NCBI GenBank assembly: GCA_900708905.1
Contig: CAADRB010000012.1
Location: 293,235-357,234, forward strand
DNA: 64,000 nt
DNA from: Hymenolepis diminuta
Lineage: Eukaryota; Platyhelminthes; Cestoda; Cyclophyllidea; Hymenolepididae
Direction: 5' to 3'
The notes under the pieces were generated by a model. The model did no database searches. It was not told the origin of the DNA and saw only the letters and a program-made list of their open reading frames with translations. Shown here one piece after another: positions 27,501 through 38,848 of this stretch (the stretch's first letter is position 1; each line of letters begins with the position of its first letter). The position numbers and the translations under genes are program-made.

Positions 27501-30500
27501 GCATAAATATGCGCTTTTAGTAAATTTAAACTAGACTTTCGAATATAATTAAAGTACATTTTGCAAATAAGTTCATTGTTTAACATAAATAGTTGAGGTT
27601 GTGTTTGCCCAATAGGAAGCCAAAATTATTTGCTTATCAATAAAATGTATCATATATAAATCAATCTATATTATCGTTTACGGTTAGAAAATTTTCATCA
27701 TCGACAATCCTTAGGAAAGAATTTTATTTTGCTCCTCATTATTTTACGCCTGGACATTAAGCAAAGTAGAGTGTAATTACTTTAGAAGTAAACTCAATTC
27801 ATTATTTTAACACCGAATTAAATATCTTCTTAAAAATAAAAAAATCAAGACGATTTTTAGAGATAATAATTATCTTAATAAGAATCACAGACGGAGGATC
27901 CTAGATGGAGCAGGTGGGCAAATGGAGAGAATCAAAATCAGGGGCATCAAAAGGGACTTATCAAATGTGAACTTTAAGTTCTTCGGGTTGCTCAAATTCC
28001 TGAAAATTCGTTTATGTCGAAATAACGTACGATTACATTGAATCGAATAATTGATCGTGCTATGTATTCATGATTACATGGGTTGGAACTTAAACATAAA
28101 TTATTAAAAAGTGGGTGACTTCCTTTACTAGCGTCACTTCCTTTCCAGAAGTTTATTTTAAAAACGCACTTGAAATGTTTATGTCATGTGAACGCACTTT
28201 GACAAATAACTATTTGTAGTAGATATAAGCTCGTTTTGTTGCCTTTGAAAAGAAAAAGAAAGCCAAGGAAACGAAATTTTTTGCAATATTTAGCATCATA
28301 GAAATCAGAAGAGAAGAAAAAATATTCCGCATTTTTTCTCCTTTTAGCGTACCAATCATCTTGACTGTTTCGCTGAAAATTAGATCGCAAGATGTTCGTG
28401 AAGTAGATGTCAATCCATTTTACCAAAATGGACGAATGCAGGTATATTGTAATATAAGACTTTCGAAATCATATCCGATTCTGATCAAATATTTAACTTC
28501 ACCTAACTGTGTGGAAGAAACTTAGTGAGCCGTGGATGACGAATCTAATAAAATCCGAAAAAAGAACTTCATGGTCAAATTGGAAAACACAGGGGAAGAT
28601 TATCAAATAAAATAGATTTTTGTCAGTGAAAAACGATCAAGAATGCCTTTGTAATGACAGAAGTTACATTTTCTGTGATACATTCAGGAATTAACAGCTA
28701 AAGTAGCAATCGTGTTAAAGTTTCAGAAATGGAATGAACTTTTCGATTCATGTTCAAGTTTATTTCAAACCGCTTACCGATAAAACTCAAAATGACCAAA
28801 GTTATGATTCAATGAAATAAATAAGATGTTATCTTCGAAAATGAGGGTAAATTCTTTGGCTTTGAAATCGTCTAGAAAATAAGGCTTCAGTAACTTAATT
28901 TCCCAGCAGCTTTTTCAACTCGGGGGAAAGAAAAACTGAGACTATTTAACCTAGAAGTGTATTCGAACTCAGAAAATAATCCAAAAACGCGTGGGTTTCA
29001 AGTACGAATTTTGTGGGGGCGTAAATGAGGGGCATGCGATATTTAGAGAGCTGTTTTTTTCACTTTGGACCTCAGTCTTAAACATTTCAGACTCAAATAT
29101 TCGCTGTTAAATTAATCAGCCATGTGATCAATATGGGATAATTAACTATCTAAATTAATTAATAATATACCAATATTAGGAGCCAATCTATACCAATCTA
29201 TATATTAGGAGCCATCAAAGGGATGTATTTATTTGCGGAATGATCCATTCATAAATGAAAAAGTTAAGAATAAATTTTCCTTCAAAATTACAAAATGTAT
29301 AGATGCGAGAATAAAAACTACCATTATTAAACCTTTGTTTGAATCTATTTGCCAAGTCAGTTTTAGATCTGAACTCTTTTTTTTTAATTCTAGCAAGAAT
29401 TCACATTTACCGTTCTCATAATCTGTCTTTTGACTGCCATTACATCATTAATAATGCTCGCCTGTACACCAATTGGTGCTCAAAGCCAGCCACCTCAATC
29501 AAGCCATCTGATAAGGAATTTTAACCTTAATCAAAGGTAAACTTGTGAATTTCTTTCTAATATCCTTTGATTTCGTTTAAAGAGATCATTATTTTCAAGG
29601 CGTCGGCTTTCAAGATGTTCGAAAAAAGGTTACACTCAATTGTCCAATAGTGACACAGTTCATGTAGAGACCAATCGATTTACAGAAAATTACATATCTT
29701 CGTAAGTTTCTGATCATATTTTTGAAAAATAATAACTTATATTCGTAGTTTTACAAGTATGTATTTATTCTACTCGCTTTTGAAGTGAGACAGACTCCTT
29801 GACGAATAATGTGGATGGGTTCGTGGAATTTGATCTGGAGAAGGAGAAGTTACCCACTAGAGAGCCATCACAACCTCCAGAAGAAAAATCAGATGCTCCA
29901 CAAGATCCTAATAACGTGGATGGTCAAATACACCGACATTTCATTTTGGTTGGAATAAATTTCATTGGCATTTTATTTGTAAGTTAAATAATGCTACTTA
30001 TAGTGTTAAGTAGGAAAATGTGTTGGACTATTATCGTATCGGTGACTTCTAACGTGACAGATACGTAGAATTAAAGTATTAATAAATCAATGCAAATAAG
30101 AAGATCTTTCCATTCCTAAATTATATAATAACGTATTGGGAACTACGTACAAACTACTCAGAAGACCCAAATAGATTCCACCCTATCGTATTGTTTATTA
30201 CAAGTGCCTAGATAGATAGATAGATAGGAATACTTTACTACAGAGGAAGTCAGTTTTATTCAATTCGCAACAGACCTTGGTCAAATAGATACCACAGTGA
30301 CCCCATAGTGAATTTAAATCCCCATATTACTTAATGGTCGACTTTTTCTTTACCCTGAACGCAGATCATGTAACTCTTCAGATAGTAATGCAATTTATAA
30401 AATGAATATGGGTCAAATTCCTCAAATCATCCGAAATTCATTTTCTCATTTACCCGTTTTGTGTAACAAATTACAATTTACTTCTCACGTTCTCTTATAT

Positions 30501-31256
30501 TTCCCTAATTTTTAATCATATATATTTTCTAGGGAATAAGTGCGTGCCTTTGGCGATTGTTGCGCCTAAAAATAACGATGAATATAATCGTTCTAGAATT
30601 CATGGACCAGACTTTCAATTTCGGTCAAGGATTCTTCGTGTTTGCACTATATGGATCAGATGTTGAATGTATGACTAAACCAATCATGAAAATGTATGTT
30701 ATAGGATAATATTTTATGGTATCGAACAGTGTTTCTCTTACTTGTGTTATTTGAATAATACAGATGTTCTAAGATGCGAGAACGGGTAACAATCTGGTTC
30801 CTTGGAATAAAGCGACTCAAGCGTCAACACGGAGATATTGAAGCAGAAGGCGATGGAACGCCCAAAGTCAATTTGCCTGCAAGACAAACTTCTAATTGGC
30901 GAATTGCAGAAAGTTTTGCTCTAAGGCATCTGGACATTTGTGTTGCTGAAATCACCAAACCAGTCGTGTAGGTGTCATTATCAATTTGGTTGATTTTTTT
31001 ATTCAAAAAAATTCGGCAGAATGATTTTGTTTGTTTCAGATTAAAAACGCGAACTGTTGATAGAGCATTCGTTTTCGCAGATTTCCGGGACTGGTTATTG
31101 AATCGCAATCTTTGCTACAATCTTGAGGAGGTTCTTTCCCTTCTTCTCTCCCTGGAACTCAATGACTATATCAGAGGACTCAGTGTAAACAGTGTCTATG
31201 CATTAGATCCCGAATCTTGTGCAGAGAGTGTATTTGAATTTATTTACCTTGACTAA
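6289..31256 (+). CDS. GPR155: GPR155/LYCHOS-like lysosomal membrane protein, 16 coding exons
   Basis: Encodes the orthologue of human GPR155 (LYCHOS), a lysosomal cholesterol-responsive regulator of mTORC1. It combines an auxin-carrier-like permease, a GPCR-like bundle and a DEP domain. Exons: 6289-6564, 16287-16479, 19647-19828, 20169-20286, 22086-22200, 22418-22574, 24522-24677, 25434-25572, 26359-26533, 28348-28441, 29394-29536, 29600-29701, 29786-29978, 30533-30693, 30764-30967, 31040-31256. All introns are GT-AG and every phase agrees. The total is 2625 nt, 874 aa (human about 870). The start ATG directly follows an in-frame TAA. Landmarks: GLGRFVYRYALSAILF (76-91), TNDIAVIYP (human SNDFALGYP), KPIAFLLLEM (human NPIGFIFCEI), CALFYLGL, and FNFGQGFFVFALYG (human FNFGQGFISFGIFG). 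The DEP-like end includes FADFRDWLLNRNLCYNLEEV. Intron 1 is 9.7 kb. A mariner copy lies in the 22575-24521 intron. Identity is firm. Function is inferred from the family. Confidence 0.96.
9428..9560 (+). repeat. SINE-like repeat, 5'-truncated copy
   Basis: GGTTAATTATGATCAACAAG, then TCTCACAAGAGTGGC, parallels GTTAATTCTGATCAACGGAAG and TCTCGTAAGAGTGGC in the copy at 42868-43096. The A-box head is missing. Confidence 0.6.
9830..9870 (-). repeat. Fragment of the 180-bp repeat family
   Basis: On the minus strand the sequence AATCGTGAAATTTGAACTTT, then GGAAC, matches the middle of the 12926 and 50212 copies. The flanks are too diverged to place the ends. Confidence 0.45.
12926..13095 (+). repeat. 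180-bp interspersed repeat, near full-length copy
   Basis: It starts CATCGGCCAATAAGCACTGA and runs through GACAAGCATTTGG, CATGAAATTTGAATCCTGGAA, CATTTAGTAAATATTGTACAA and CCTTTGATGTC. The reverse complement of 50212-50390 matches along the whole length. No protein or tRNA promoter is visible. It may be a non-autonomous element. Confidence 0.7.
16287..20286 (+). CDS. GPR155: GPR155 exons 2-4: permease-like domain
   Basis: Exons 16287-16479, 19647-19828 and 20169-20286 encode residues about 93-256. They contain four to five hydrophobic segments, the conserved TNDIAVIYP motif of the transporter fold, and KPIAFLLLEM. The link between IYPT and the next helix is about ten residues shorter than in human. 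Confidence 0.9.
17230..17560. other. GC-rich island inside GPR155 intron 2
   Basis: Base composition is clearly richer in G and C than the surrounding intron, with an alternating (GC) run at about 17386-17395. No recognisable protein lies in any frame. It may be an old repeat or a regulatory segment. Confidence 0.35.
22086..24677 (+). CDS. GPR155: GPR155 exons 5-7: end of permease-like domain
   Basis: Exons 22086-22200, 22418-22574 and 24522-24677 encode residues about 257-399. CALFYLGL matches human SALFYLGL. FTLLYSLSPANANLLSLASR matches human FLYGVFPVAPGVAIFATQ, the second transporter crossover. The last exon carries two membrane helices ending WVSLITG. Phases are 1, 2 and 0. Confidence 0.9.
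22812..22834 (+). repeat. Left terminal inverted repeat of the mariner copy
   Basis: The sequence begins ACAGGGTACGTAAGG just after a TATAG context. It pairs with 24058-24080 in inverse orientation at 17 of 23 bases. Confidence 0.75.
22905..23864 (+). pseudogene. Mariner-family transposase pseudogene
   Basis: Only blocks in different frames survive. The helix-turn-helix part is IKVKHRILEIATSLKAARSF (about 22960-23020). NPGKSVRDILPKIF follows, then a block around the first catalytic acidic residue (about 23350). The best block is VFQQDSAPSHKALKIHDWMA through PNLNPFDHYVWGVLEKE (about 23630-23800). The second and third acidic residues (QQD, NPFD) are 40 residues apart as it stands. Several stops and frameshifts, including TAA after the N-terminal block at 23100, make it inactive. 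Confidence 0.85.
24058..24080 (-). repeat. Right terminal inverted repeat of the mariner copy
   Basis: The sequence CTCAGATGCCCTACACATTC on the plus strand is the inverse partner of the left end and is followed by TA. A short insertion separates it from a further AAGTGC match. Confidence 0.75.
25434..30693 (+). CDS. GPR155: GPR155 exons 8-14: GPCR-like bundle
   Basis: Exons 25434-25572, 26359-26533, 28348-28441, 29394-29536, 29600-29701, 29786-29978 and 30533-30693 encode residues about 400-734. Several hydrophobic helices are visible. A polar cytosolic loop (about 565-660, rich in Pro/Glu/Ser) separates FTVLIICLLTAITSLIMLA from HFILVGINFIGILF. FNFGQGFFVFALYG is nearly identical to human. 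Exon 28348-28441 is only 94 nt but is required to keep phase. Exon 29786-29978 uses the acceptor TTTTGAAG, because the downstream CAG option would hit a stop. Confidence 0.9.
30204..30230 (+). repeat. (GATA)n microsatellite
   Basis: Short tandem run of GATA units in GPR155 intron 13. Confidence 0.6.
30764..31256 (+). CDS. GPR155: GPR155 exons 15-16: linker and C-terminal DEP domain
   Basis: Exons 30764-30967 and 31040-31256 encode residues about 735-874. LRHLDICVAEI aligns with human HRDLCIRNIV at the start of the DEP region. FADFRDWLLNRNLCYNLEEV aligns with human CDLVSWLIEVGLASDRGEAV. The reading frame stops at TAA 31254-31256 immediately after the domain, without the roughly 40-residue tail of the human protein. 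Confidence 0.92.
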
Positions 31257-34200
31257 GGCCTCTTTATATTTATACACACCATCCCATTTTTGTCAACTAA
31301 TTCCGCCAAATTATTCATTTTCACTGTACCTTTAGAAAGAAAAGAAAAATCATGGCGCAATATTCCTTTTACGCATTGCAATAGGTTTATTCTAGCGGTA
31401 AAATTGAAATGCATACAATTGTTCCAGTTGGTAACTTAATTAACCCTTTTGCCAAATCGATTCTTGGTTATAATTAAGGTAATGAGAGCATTTGGAGTGG
31501 TCATAGAGGTAACGTAAAGCAGGAGAAATCTAAGCCTGTTAATAATTAAGTTTAAATAAAAATAGAGGGCATTAGAGGTTCTCTTTTACGTCATTTGACA
31601 GTGTTCCAAAGGATATTTTGAAACATTAAACTACTTGTGACTTTGTGGTGCTCAGGCAAATCGAATTTCAGTAATAATAGGTGGACCTTCTCGCATTCGT
31701 TTTTTTATTTTCAGCCCTCAGTAACTTCAACTTTGCCCATTGGAAAGAAAGGCAACAAGTGGACAAAAGACTTTTTTTATAGAATTAGCATTCTGCTTGT
31801 CAATATACTTATATTTAACAATAAAATTTTGGGAACTTCGTCCCATTATCTAAATCTAAGCATTGATTGAAACCTTAATTTATCTCAGATAGAGAGATAT
31901 ATAGTGGCAAAATGTATTACTTTATTGTTAACTATCAATTGAGTTACTTTCATCACCTTTTACTATGATAAAATTAGCGATCGCTGAATACTTACTTCGG
32001 TTTGTTTGATCGAAAAATGTTAAAATCAATGAAAGGCTTTGGATGGATATGTCAAAAAACTTTAATATTACATTAACCGGAGCGAAAAGAAAGCAATATT
32101 TGAAAAGTTCAATTTTAGGGGAAGAAAATATCCCAGGAACTCGAATCGTAATAAATATCTCTTTGACCTCTACATTTCAGCTGTGCTTGAGAAGTACATT
32201 TCGATCAGATTTCTTTTCTGAATGCCTGTAGACCAACTGCACTGGAGTTTAGTGTATTTCATCATCCTATAATTTCTTGATAAAAGAAGGAAGCCCGTAT
32301 TTCCATTTAAGAAATCGGCTGTAATATCACCCCTATCTTCATTTAATTACTGAATGACAATGATTCGTTTGTTAAGTGATTTCCAACACTAATCTTAAAG
32401 AATTTGTGCTACAAAATCTGCCTAATCAACTCCATGTGTACTTTTATCCACCATTTTTTAATATTCGATCTTGAAATAGGCACTAAAATAGACAAAGACC
32501 ATTCAAAATGTTATAGAACTCATGAAATACTGCTCAATACTCCTATCATCATATACAGTTTATGAGATTGATCCGATCACTCACTGTTTACATCCATCTC
32601 GGTATTCCCTCTTTTATTGTATTTCGATTGCCTACTTATTAAAGAATGTCAGATGCTAAATGTATAATGAGTAAATTTAAGTTCCAAAAGAGTTAGGTAG
32701 GGCCTAATTATAGCACTTAATATTAGTCAACCATAATTCCAGCTGAATGATTGTCCCACTGACACTGACTAACTAAACACCCATACATTTCATAACCGTG
32801 CAGAGGTGTACGCTAGAATGGCCATTAAAGTACTTGAAAATATGGATTTAAAAACACTCCAGGACGTTTTCACTCATCAAAACTTGGATGCATGTTTATT
32901 AGGGGAAGACTGAAAACAATCCCTATAAATAACGATTTCTTTTCGAAGTTCAAAAAGGTTCCCATATTTCAAAAATTTGAACAAATATGAGTTTATTGGG
33001 ATCAACCTGAATCAAAATTGAGTGCCGTTGGGTGAAAAAGTGTGCTAGATACCAGGCATCATGGAAAAGCATTTGCATTGCTCATCTGTTCCAAAACCAC
33101 TATTAATTTGATTGGTGGCAGAAGTAAACAATTACAAAAATTAGTGTTTGCACTGTCCCCACCTTTGCAGTTTAAATTATTGTTTATTAAATGTCAGATC
33201 CGTTCTGATAATAAATTGTCACCCTTCGTTTATGAGAGATAAATTTTAGCTTTTTGGGAAAGGTGCTGAGAAGTACTTTTGGCTATTTACTTCGTTCACC
33301 TATCAAAACTGATTTAATTTGATTATTGTGGGCATTCATAAAACCAATATGAAAAACCTGGGGTGAATTTGGCTTATTCATTTATTCCTCACTACAAGGC
33401 AAAATATGACAATTTTGCATCGAAGGAAAGCGTGCGAACAGGGCGAACAATAAATTACGGAAGGAGATCGTTGAAGAAGCAAAAAATACAGCAAGAGCAT
33501 CTAAAATATCTTGTTCAATATGATCTTTGGATTCATGTTATACAATTCACCGTTATGTGTTCTAATACTTTAATGTTTTGGTTCCAGGTTTTGCTCATGT
33601 CAACGTAGTCCAGAGCTTAGTTACCTGTTAATTAATTTGGATCAAAACTTCGGATGTATTTCTTACAATGCTTCATGTACCAGCGGATGATAAATGCTGA
33701 TATGAAATCAATCAATCAAACATATTGAAGATGCATTAGTTCCATTTATAAATTTAAGAGCATTGAATTTTCGTTCTTGATCATTGACAGAGAAATTTTT
33801 AGAAAAGAGTTTTAGTTGTCTCGTTGAAGTTGGCAGATTCGAAGTCAGTCACTCGCAGTATAAGTCGATTTAACATATCTCGTCTTAAAGTCTTGAACCA
33901 GATATATGCTGAAATGGAGTTTTAGACTACAAAAGGAATACAAAATCAAATTTTTATTTTAGTGAATAGCATCTAACCCACAGTTAGAGGTTGAAATCTA
34001 ACAGATATGAATCCACTTTTGTCGTCGTAAGTTTGGGTAGTAACGAAGGGTAGATCTGACCTATGCAAAAGAACACTCTGTAAAACAAAAATTTTGAAAA
34101 AATTTTTCGAGCCATGGTAAGTAGGACGGAATGCTTTTCTATTTCTAATTTCTGTTTCCTTATGACTTGTCCTCTTCTCTCCTTGGGTAATACTGATTCG

Positions 34201-36290
34201 AGAAAAAATGCAATATATGACTAGCAATAAACTTACCAACTTCGTTATTTGGTTCAGAACAACTGCGATTATTAATCATCTGTTCCTCCTAAACCAGATC
34301 TAGCATTCTCCAATTTCCAATGAGTAATGATAATGTGAAAAAACGCTTTCCTTGTTTCAGTGAACTGAGGAAATTTTATTCCTTTACTGGAGAATAAAGA
34401 AGAATGTCTGAAGTGCAAATGAAGTGACAAGGTGAAAAGTACTTAGTAAACGACAAGATGAATAGGAAACATCTTGCTTTAACGCTTTTATCTGATTTGC
34501 TGAATGATGTAGATAAATAATCGAAATTGGAATAGTCATTATTTGTGATTCAACTATAAATTTTAGCTCTTTTGAAAATAGGATGGCCGCCATCGCCCAA
34601 ACTATTAAACTTGATTGCTAATTGCCGAATCACACCCACATGTCCCTGAATGAATTTTTATTCGTGGTGTATAAAGCGAATTGAATAAATGATTAAGTTG
34701 ACCATATTATCTTGATAAATCTGTCTTTTCGAATAGATAAACAGCAACTAGTTTATACTGTGATGACTTCAAATTGTCATTCGTGTTTTCCTCAGAAAAC
34801 CCTTACTTATAATGCTTCTAATAAAGATTTTATTCCTACAATATCTAAATGTTTTACATGACTAGAGCTTAATTTTGTTCCTTAATTGGGGCATAATAGC
34901 ACTGCTTATTAATCATCTGCCCAAGTTTATGTCCTCCGAGTTCTACTGAATAATTGACAGAAAAATGTGCAAAACATCACCGCTGTTAAATACTTATCTC
35001 TGTCGATAGAATTGAGTTTTTCAGTAGAATAATGAAAATGAATAAAGTATTGATATTCAATGTTTATTTAAACAATAAAAAATGAGTTAGAGAAGCTTTT
35101 ATTATAAATCTCAACTTCTTCAGTAAAGCTGTAATTTTAATTGACTCAGACCGTGTAGAACTTGTACGGCGAAGAGTAATGTACTTTACCTTCAAGTCTA
35201 TTAATCAAATTAAAAGTTTATTTTTAACTTGTTTGCCAATACAAAGTCAACCCATCGCCGATTAGTGACAGGTTTGTTCAAATTAATCGTCAATGTGCCA
35301 AGAGCAGCGTGCGTCTCCTTATTAATAAAGCTTACAGTCTATTTGGAGATATGGTTTTCTCAACTCGAGAAGTAGTGAATCTGCTGCCGCGCTTATCGGC
35401 ATCCTAACAACTCGTTTTTTTCGATGGATTTTCTTTCACAGAATTGATTCACGTAGAGGTTGTTGTGGGGGTAGAACTCATAAACTGGTTGATTGATAGT
35501 CAATGCGACTCCATTTAATCTCTCGACTCTAATTTGTTCATCGTTTTTGTTAGTGTTGACTTTTATTGCATCCGTGGCTTCTGATATTCTGGTTCACTTA
35601 TAGTACCTCCATTGAACAGGAAAAGTTCTTTGCAGATGAACAGTCACACAATTAATAAATTGATAAGTTAGTTAACTTCATCTATCCATTCAGTCAAGGA
35701 CCGGTCGATCAGTTATATTTTCTATTACATAACACCTTGTGTCTGAACCGTGAGTAATGATTATCAACCGCAACCTTGTGATCCTCAACGCTATAATATC
35801 CACTTTCATTACTGATGCAAGTTTAGAATCAGTTACCAGTCAATTCGCCGTCAAGTCCACTTCCCGCGTCCACATCTGTCTCCGATATGGGATAGTGTCT
35901 CGACTTGTCGTTCAATAACTGTGCATTTGGCAAAACATAATTGGCGAATATAAAGCATAAAATATGAATTTATCGAATTTTACATGAGTCAAGAGTTGTT
36001 CCTATTGAACGATCGCTATAATAAAACGAAGTAGGACTGGTTTCATCACGAAAATACTTATGAGTATGGAACCATGCCTGTGAAAACCCTCCAACTGGAG
36101 AAATTCTCCATTAAATAATATTCAAATCTAATCTCTAATTGAATAAGTCCAAATTAAGAAGAAAGACAACTAATTATTACCACAGAAAACTTTCCACCCC
36201 CATTAAGGGAAATGCTATTAATATTTAACTTGAGTAGAGTAGAGGTGCCTTTAAGTTGAACTTTGGGAACCTCGAATTCTGCTACCTTTC
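31257..36290. other. 3' flank of GPR155 and gene-poor DNA
   Basis: AATAAA hexamers at 31555-31560 and 31820-31825 are candidate poly(A) signals of GPR155. Beyond them I see only AT-rich DNA with short chance frames. A frame at 33363-33608 is Lys-rich but has no recognisable domain. Confidence 0.5.
31555..31560 (+). terminator. Candidate polyadenylation signal of GPR155
   Basis: First AATAAA downstream of the GPR155 stop, about 300 nt away. A second lies at 31820-31825. Usage is not determinable from sequence. Confidence 0.4.
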
Positions 36291-36309
36291 TTAGCGACCA
36301 GTATTAAGA

Positions 36310-36386
36310 AGTGTGACAGGTCACATGCATCACTGGATTTGCATCGATCTTGTGACATCTGAGTTGACCACTGCGCTACTGGCGCA
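36310..36386 (-). repeat. tRNA-derived SINE head, minus-strand copy
   Basis: Read on the minus strand, TAGCGCAGTGG (36368-36378) fits an RNA polymerase III A box. CACAAGATCGATGCAAATCC follows at roughly B-box distance. It parallels the head of the 42868 copy with about 20 nt deleted between the two boxes. Confidence 0.6.
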
Positions 36387-37491
36387 GTTACCCGAAAAAA
36401 CTCTTCCAATTTATGCAATGTTAACAACTATTTAACACCTTGCCCATCTCTTTTCGTTGACACAAATTACTGCTGACTATTTTAATGTTAAATACTCGAT
36501 AAAATAACCATAGTTTCATTCTCATATAATACTTTCAAAAAGTGCGGTTCAGTCCACAATAGTCCCCAATGACCTCTCGAATGTATAGGTTTTGAATCTC
36601 TCGATACGAACACAGATGAATCGCAAAAACCCTCTACCCATCCTATCCCGTTGGTTTACAGTTAAGTTGTGACAGTTGCACAGAGAGAGCAAGAGAACGA
36701 ATTTAAAAATTCCACAGTCAGCATTCATTCTAGTGAACGGAAGACAATCCGATGCGAACACGCAATGGCTACTGCACCTGCAACCAATCAAAGGCTGGTT
36801 TCAAGGTCGCGTGTACGTACACACCACATGCAGCCAGCTAACGCGACTTGTTATAGAGTTAGTGTGGAGAGCCTGAAAAATGCGTCATCTCTCATATACC
36901 CACACGCGCACAGCTGGGCTGTTTTAGCTACTGCAGTCCTAGCTAGTGGCTTACTGTTTTGTTGGCGCATGCTTGATGTGTAATGTACACGCGAATAAGC
37001 CCAAAGCATATTGATGTGACAAATAATCACATTTGTACTAAAAAGAGCCAAGAATGTTGGTCGAGAATTAGCTAAATTTAGATCCCAAACCGACGGTATA
37101 CTTTCATTTACTTTACAGCTTTAGTTCAATTGCTAATTGGTATCGATTTTTCTCACTTAAGTGCATTAAGTAGAGCGATTGATTTCTTTAGACTTTTCCG
37201 GCGAATCAGTTAACTTACAATCGACTCTTACTCAGGTCAGTGTAGTTACCGATTTCGTTTAACACATTTGGTGAGGGAGGATTAGAGTTGATCGTAATCG
37301 TGATAAATACCCAATGGCAGATAATGAATTAATTATGGAAAAGTGTACTGAAATCAATTAGATTTTGCATAAGTATTTTACTTCATAGGTGAACCAATCT
37401 TTTTTCATTGTTTTTACAACCTGCCCCATTTAATTAGGCATGATTAGGCAATGCTGTACCTCATTGCTGGTAAAGTTATTGCAAAGCAATA

Positions 37492-37609
37492 ATGATTACT
37501 GATGAATATTTAATTGGAACCCGTCGAAAGGACTGCAAAGTCATCGGAGTTCCGGCAACGCCCTCTTTATCTGGGGATTCTACTACACCCGTTCCGCCCA
37601 ATTCAGATT
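37492..37609 (+). CDS. Candidate short coding exon, unknown product
   Basis: An ATG with A at -3 follows an in-frame stop and opens a frame of about 39 codons rich in Pro/Ser/Thr (VIGVPATPSLSGDSTTPVPP). It ends at a GTAAAA donor-like site. It lies in the CpG/CCAAT zone and is more GC-rich than its flanks. I do not recognise it and no partner exon was found, so it may be chance. Confidence 0.2.
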
Positions 37610-38832
37610 CATGTAAAACGATTGGCTACTATACCACTGTTTTTGTCTATCTTTCTCTCCTCTTTCTTTCTATCGCTTAATACCCCTTTTTTAACGAAGT
37701 ATGTTTTTAAAATGAAAACGAAAGTTTTCAAAATTTATAATTATTTCCACATTGTTTTAGGACATCTGCTTAAGTAATTTAAACATGAATTCCTCTGCAA
37801 CCGATCAGGAGATGGAAATATTAACTTATAATAAAACACTTTGAAAACTAAATAACTATAGTCAATACCCGAGAACACTGTTGTGCACTAAAAAAAAAAG
37901 AGTTTAAAAAGTGACCCAAAGGCGTTGACCTACTTTCCGGATATAGTTGATACCATAGAAACGGATTGAAATGTACGTACTCAGCATTTATAACAAATAG
38001 GCAATTCTATATACTAAAGAGAATTCCATGAATTATCGATTTTTCGTTTAGGTGAAGTCATTTGTGCAAGAATAAAGCAGCCAGGGATTGTGATTTTTTC
38101 AAAATTGCCTTTCTGGAAGACTATTGGTTAGTGTACGCGCTTGGCATAGCGATGGACCAATCAACCACCTGCCGCCAAGGTCGAGACTGCGCTGATTGGG
38201 TAAACACAGCTGTTGGCGTGTGTAGCTTCCAATACGACAGTTTATTCGTTTGACTTTTGTTTCATAACGTTGAATGCTGCTCCGGTGAGATATTTGTCAA
38301 ATTTTGTTTTCAAATTCAATTTTATTTTCATGATTCATAATTGTTTTATTGTTTAACGCACTTAATTGATACAATTAACTCATTTGGCTGGGGTACCGAC
38401 TTCCATGCCCCCGTTTGTGATTGAGGAATTCGATTTTCCGAGTGCGCTTTTGATAATTGATTAGGATACTTTTGTAATTCGATTAGGGTTAAACTGCGTA
38501 AATTAATTTTTAATTTGATTCTCTGTTAAATCAAAAGAAAGTGGTGATAAATCAAATCTATTTGTGTGTACGCGCTAGAGTGTGAGAAGGGTTATAAAGT
38601 TAATTCTGTTAATACTTTAATTGAATTTGTATGATTTGATAAAAGCGATTGCCCTATGCCCCCCTTTTAGTTTACTAATACTTCGATTTGGCTTCGAGTT
38701 GTTTTCCGTCGCTCAAGCTCTCTATCTCACTTCGTATTGATCGGTTGGCATGGTAGGGCTACTTTATCACAATGAGGCCGCTTCGCGAGGTAGTGACTAA
38801 TAGCCTCTACGTACGCGCGCGGCGAAACTAAC

Positions 38833-38848
38833 ATGGTTGTTTTCCAGG
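38833..38848 (+). CDS. Candidate 5' mini-exon with start codon
   Basis: AACATGG, a good initiation context, directly follows a CpG-rich leader (38750-38830). After five codons (MVVFQ) it meets a consensus donor GGTAAGC at 38849. This would suit a first exon ending soon after the start codon. There is no downstream exon evidence. Confidence 0.2.

Noticed and set aside
28184..28426. Minus-strand Phe/Lys-rich frames
   Set aside because: They overlap the real 94-nt GPR155 exon at 28348-28441 on the plus strand and look like AT-rich chance frames.
29394..29421. Reading GPR155 exon 11 directly after exon 9
   Set aside because: The phases clash and a stop appears within nine codons. Inserting the 94-nt exon at 28348-28441 resolves the phase and restores the missing residues.
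30824..31108. Minus-strand 94-codon frame
   Set aside because: Antisense shadow of the last two GPR155 exons.
33363..33608. 81-codon Lys-rich frame
   Set aside because: No homology recognised and no credible splice sites.
36669..36983. 104-codon plus-strand frame in the CpG zone
   Set aside because: It is open mainly because the DNA is GC-rich. It has no recognisable domain, and no splice or transcript logic supports it.
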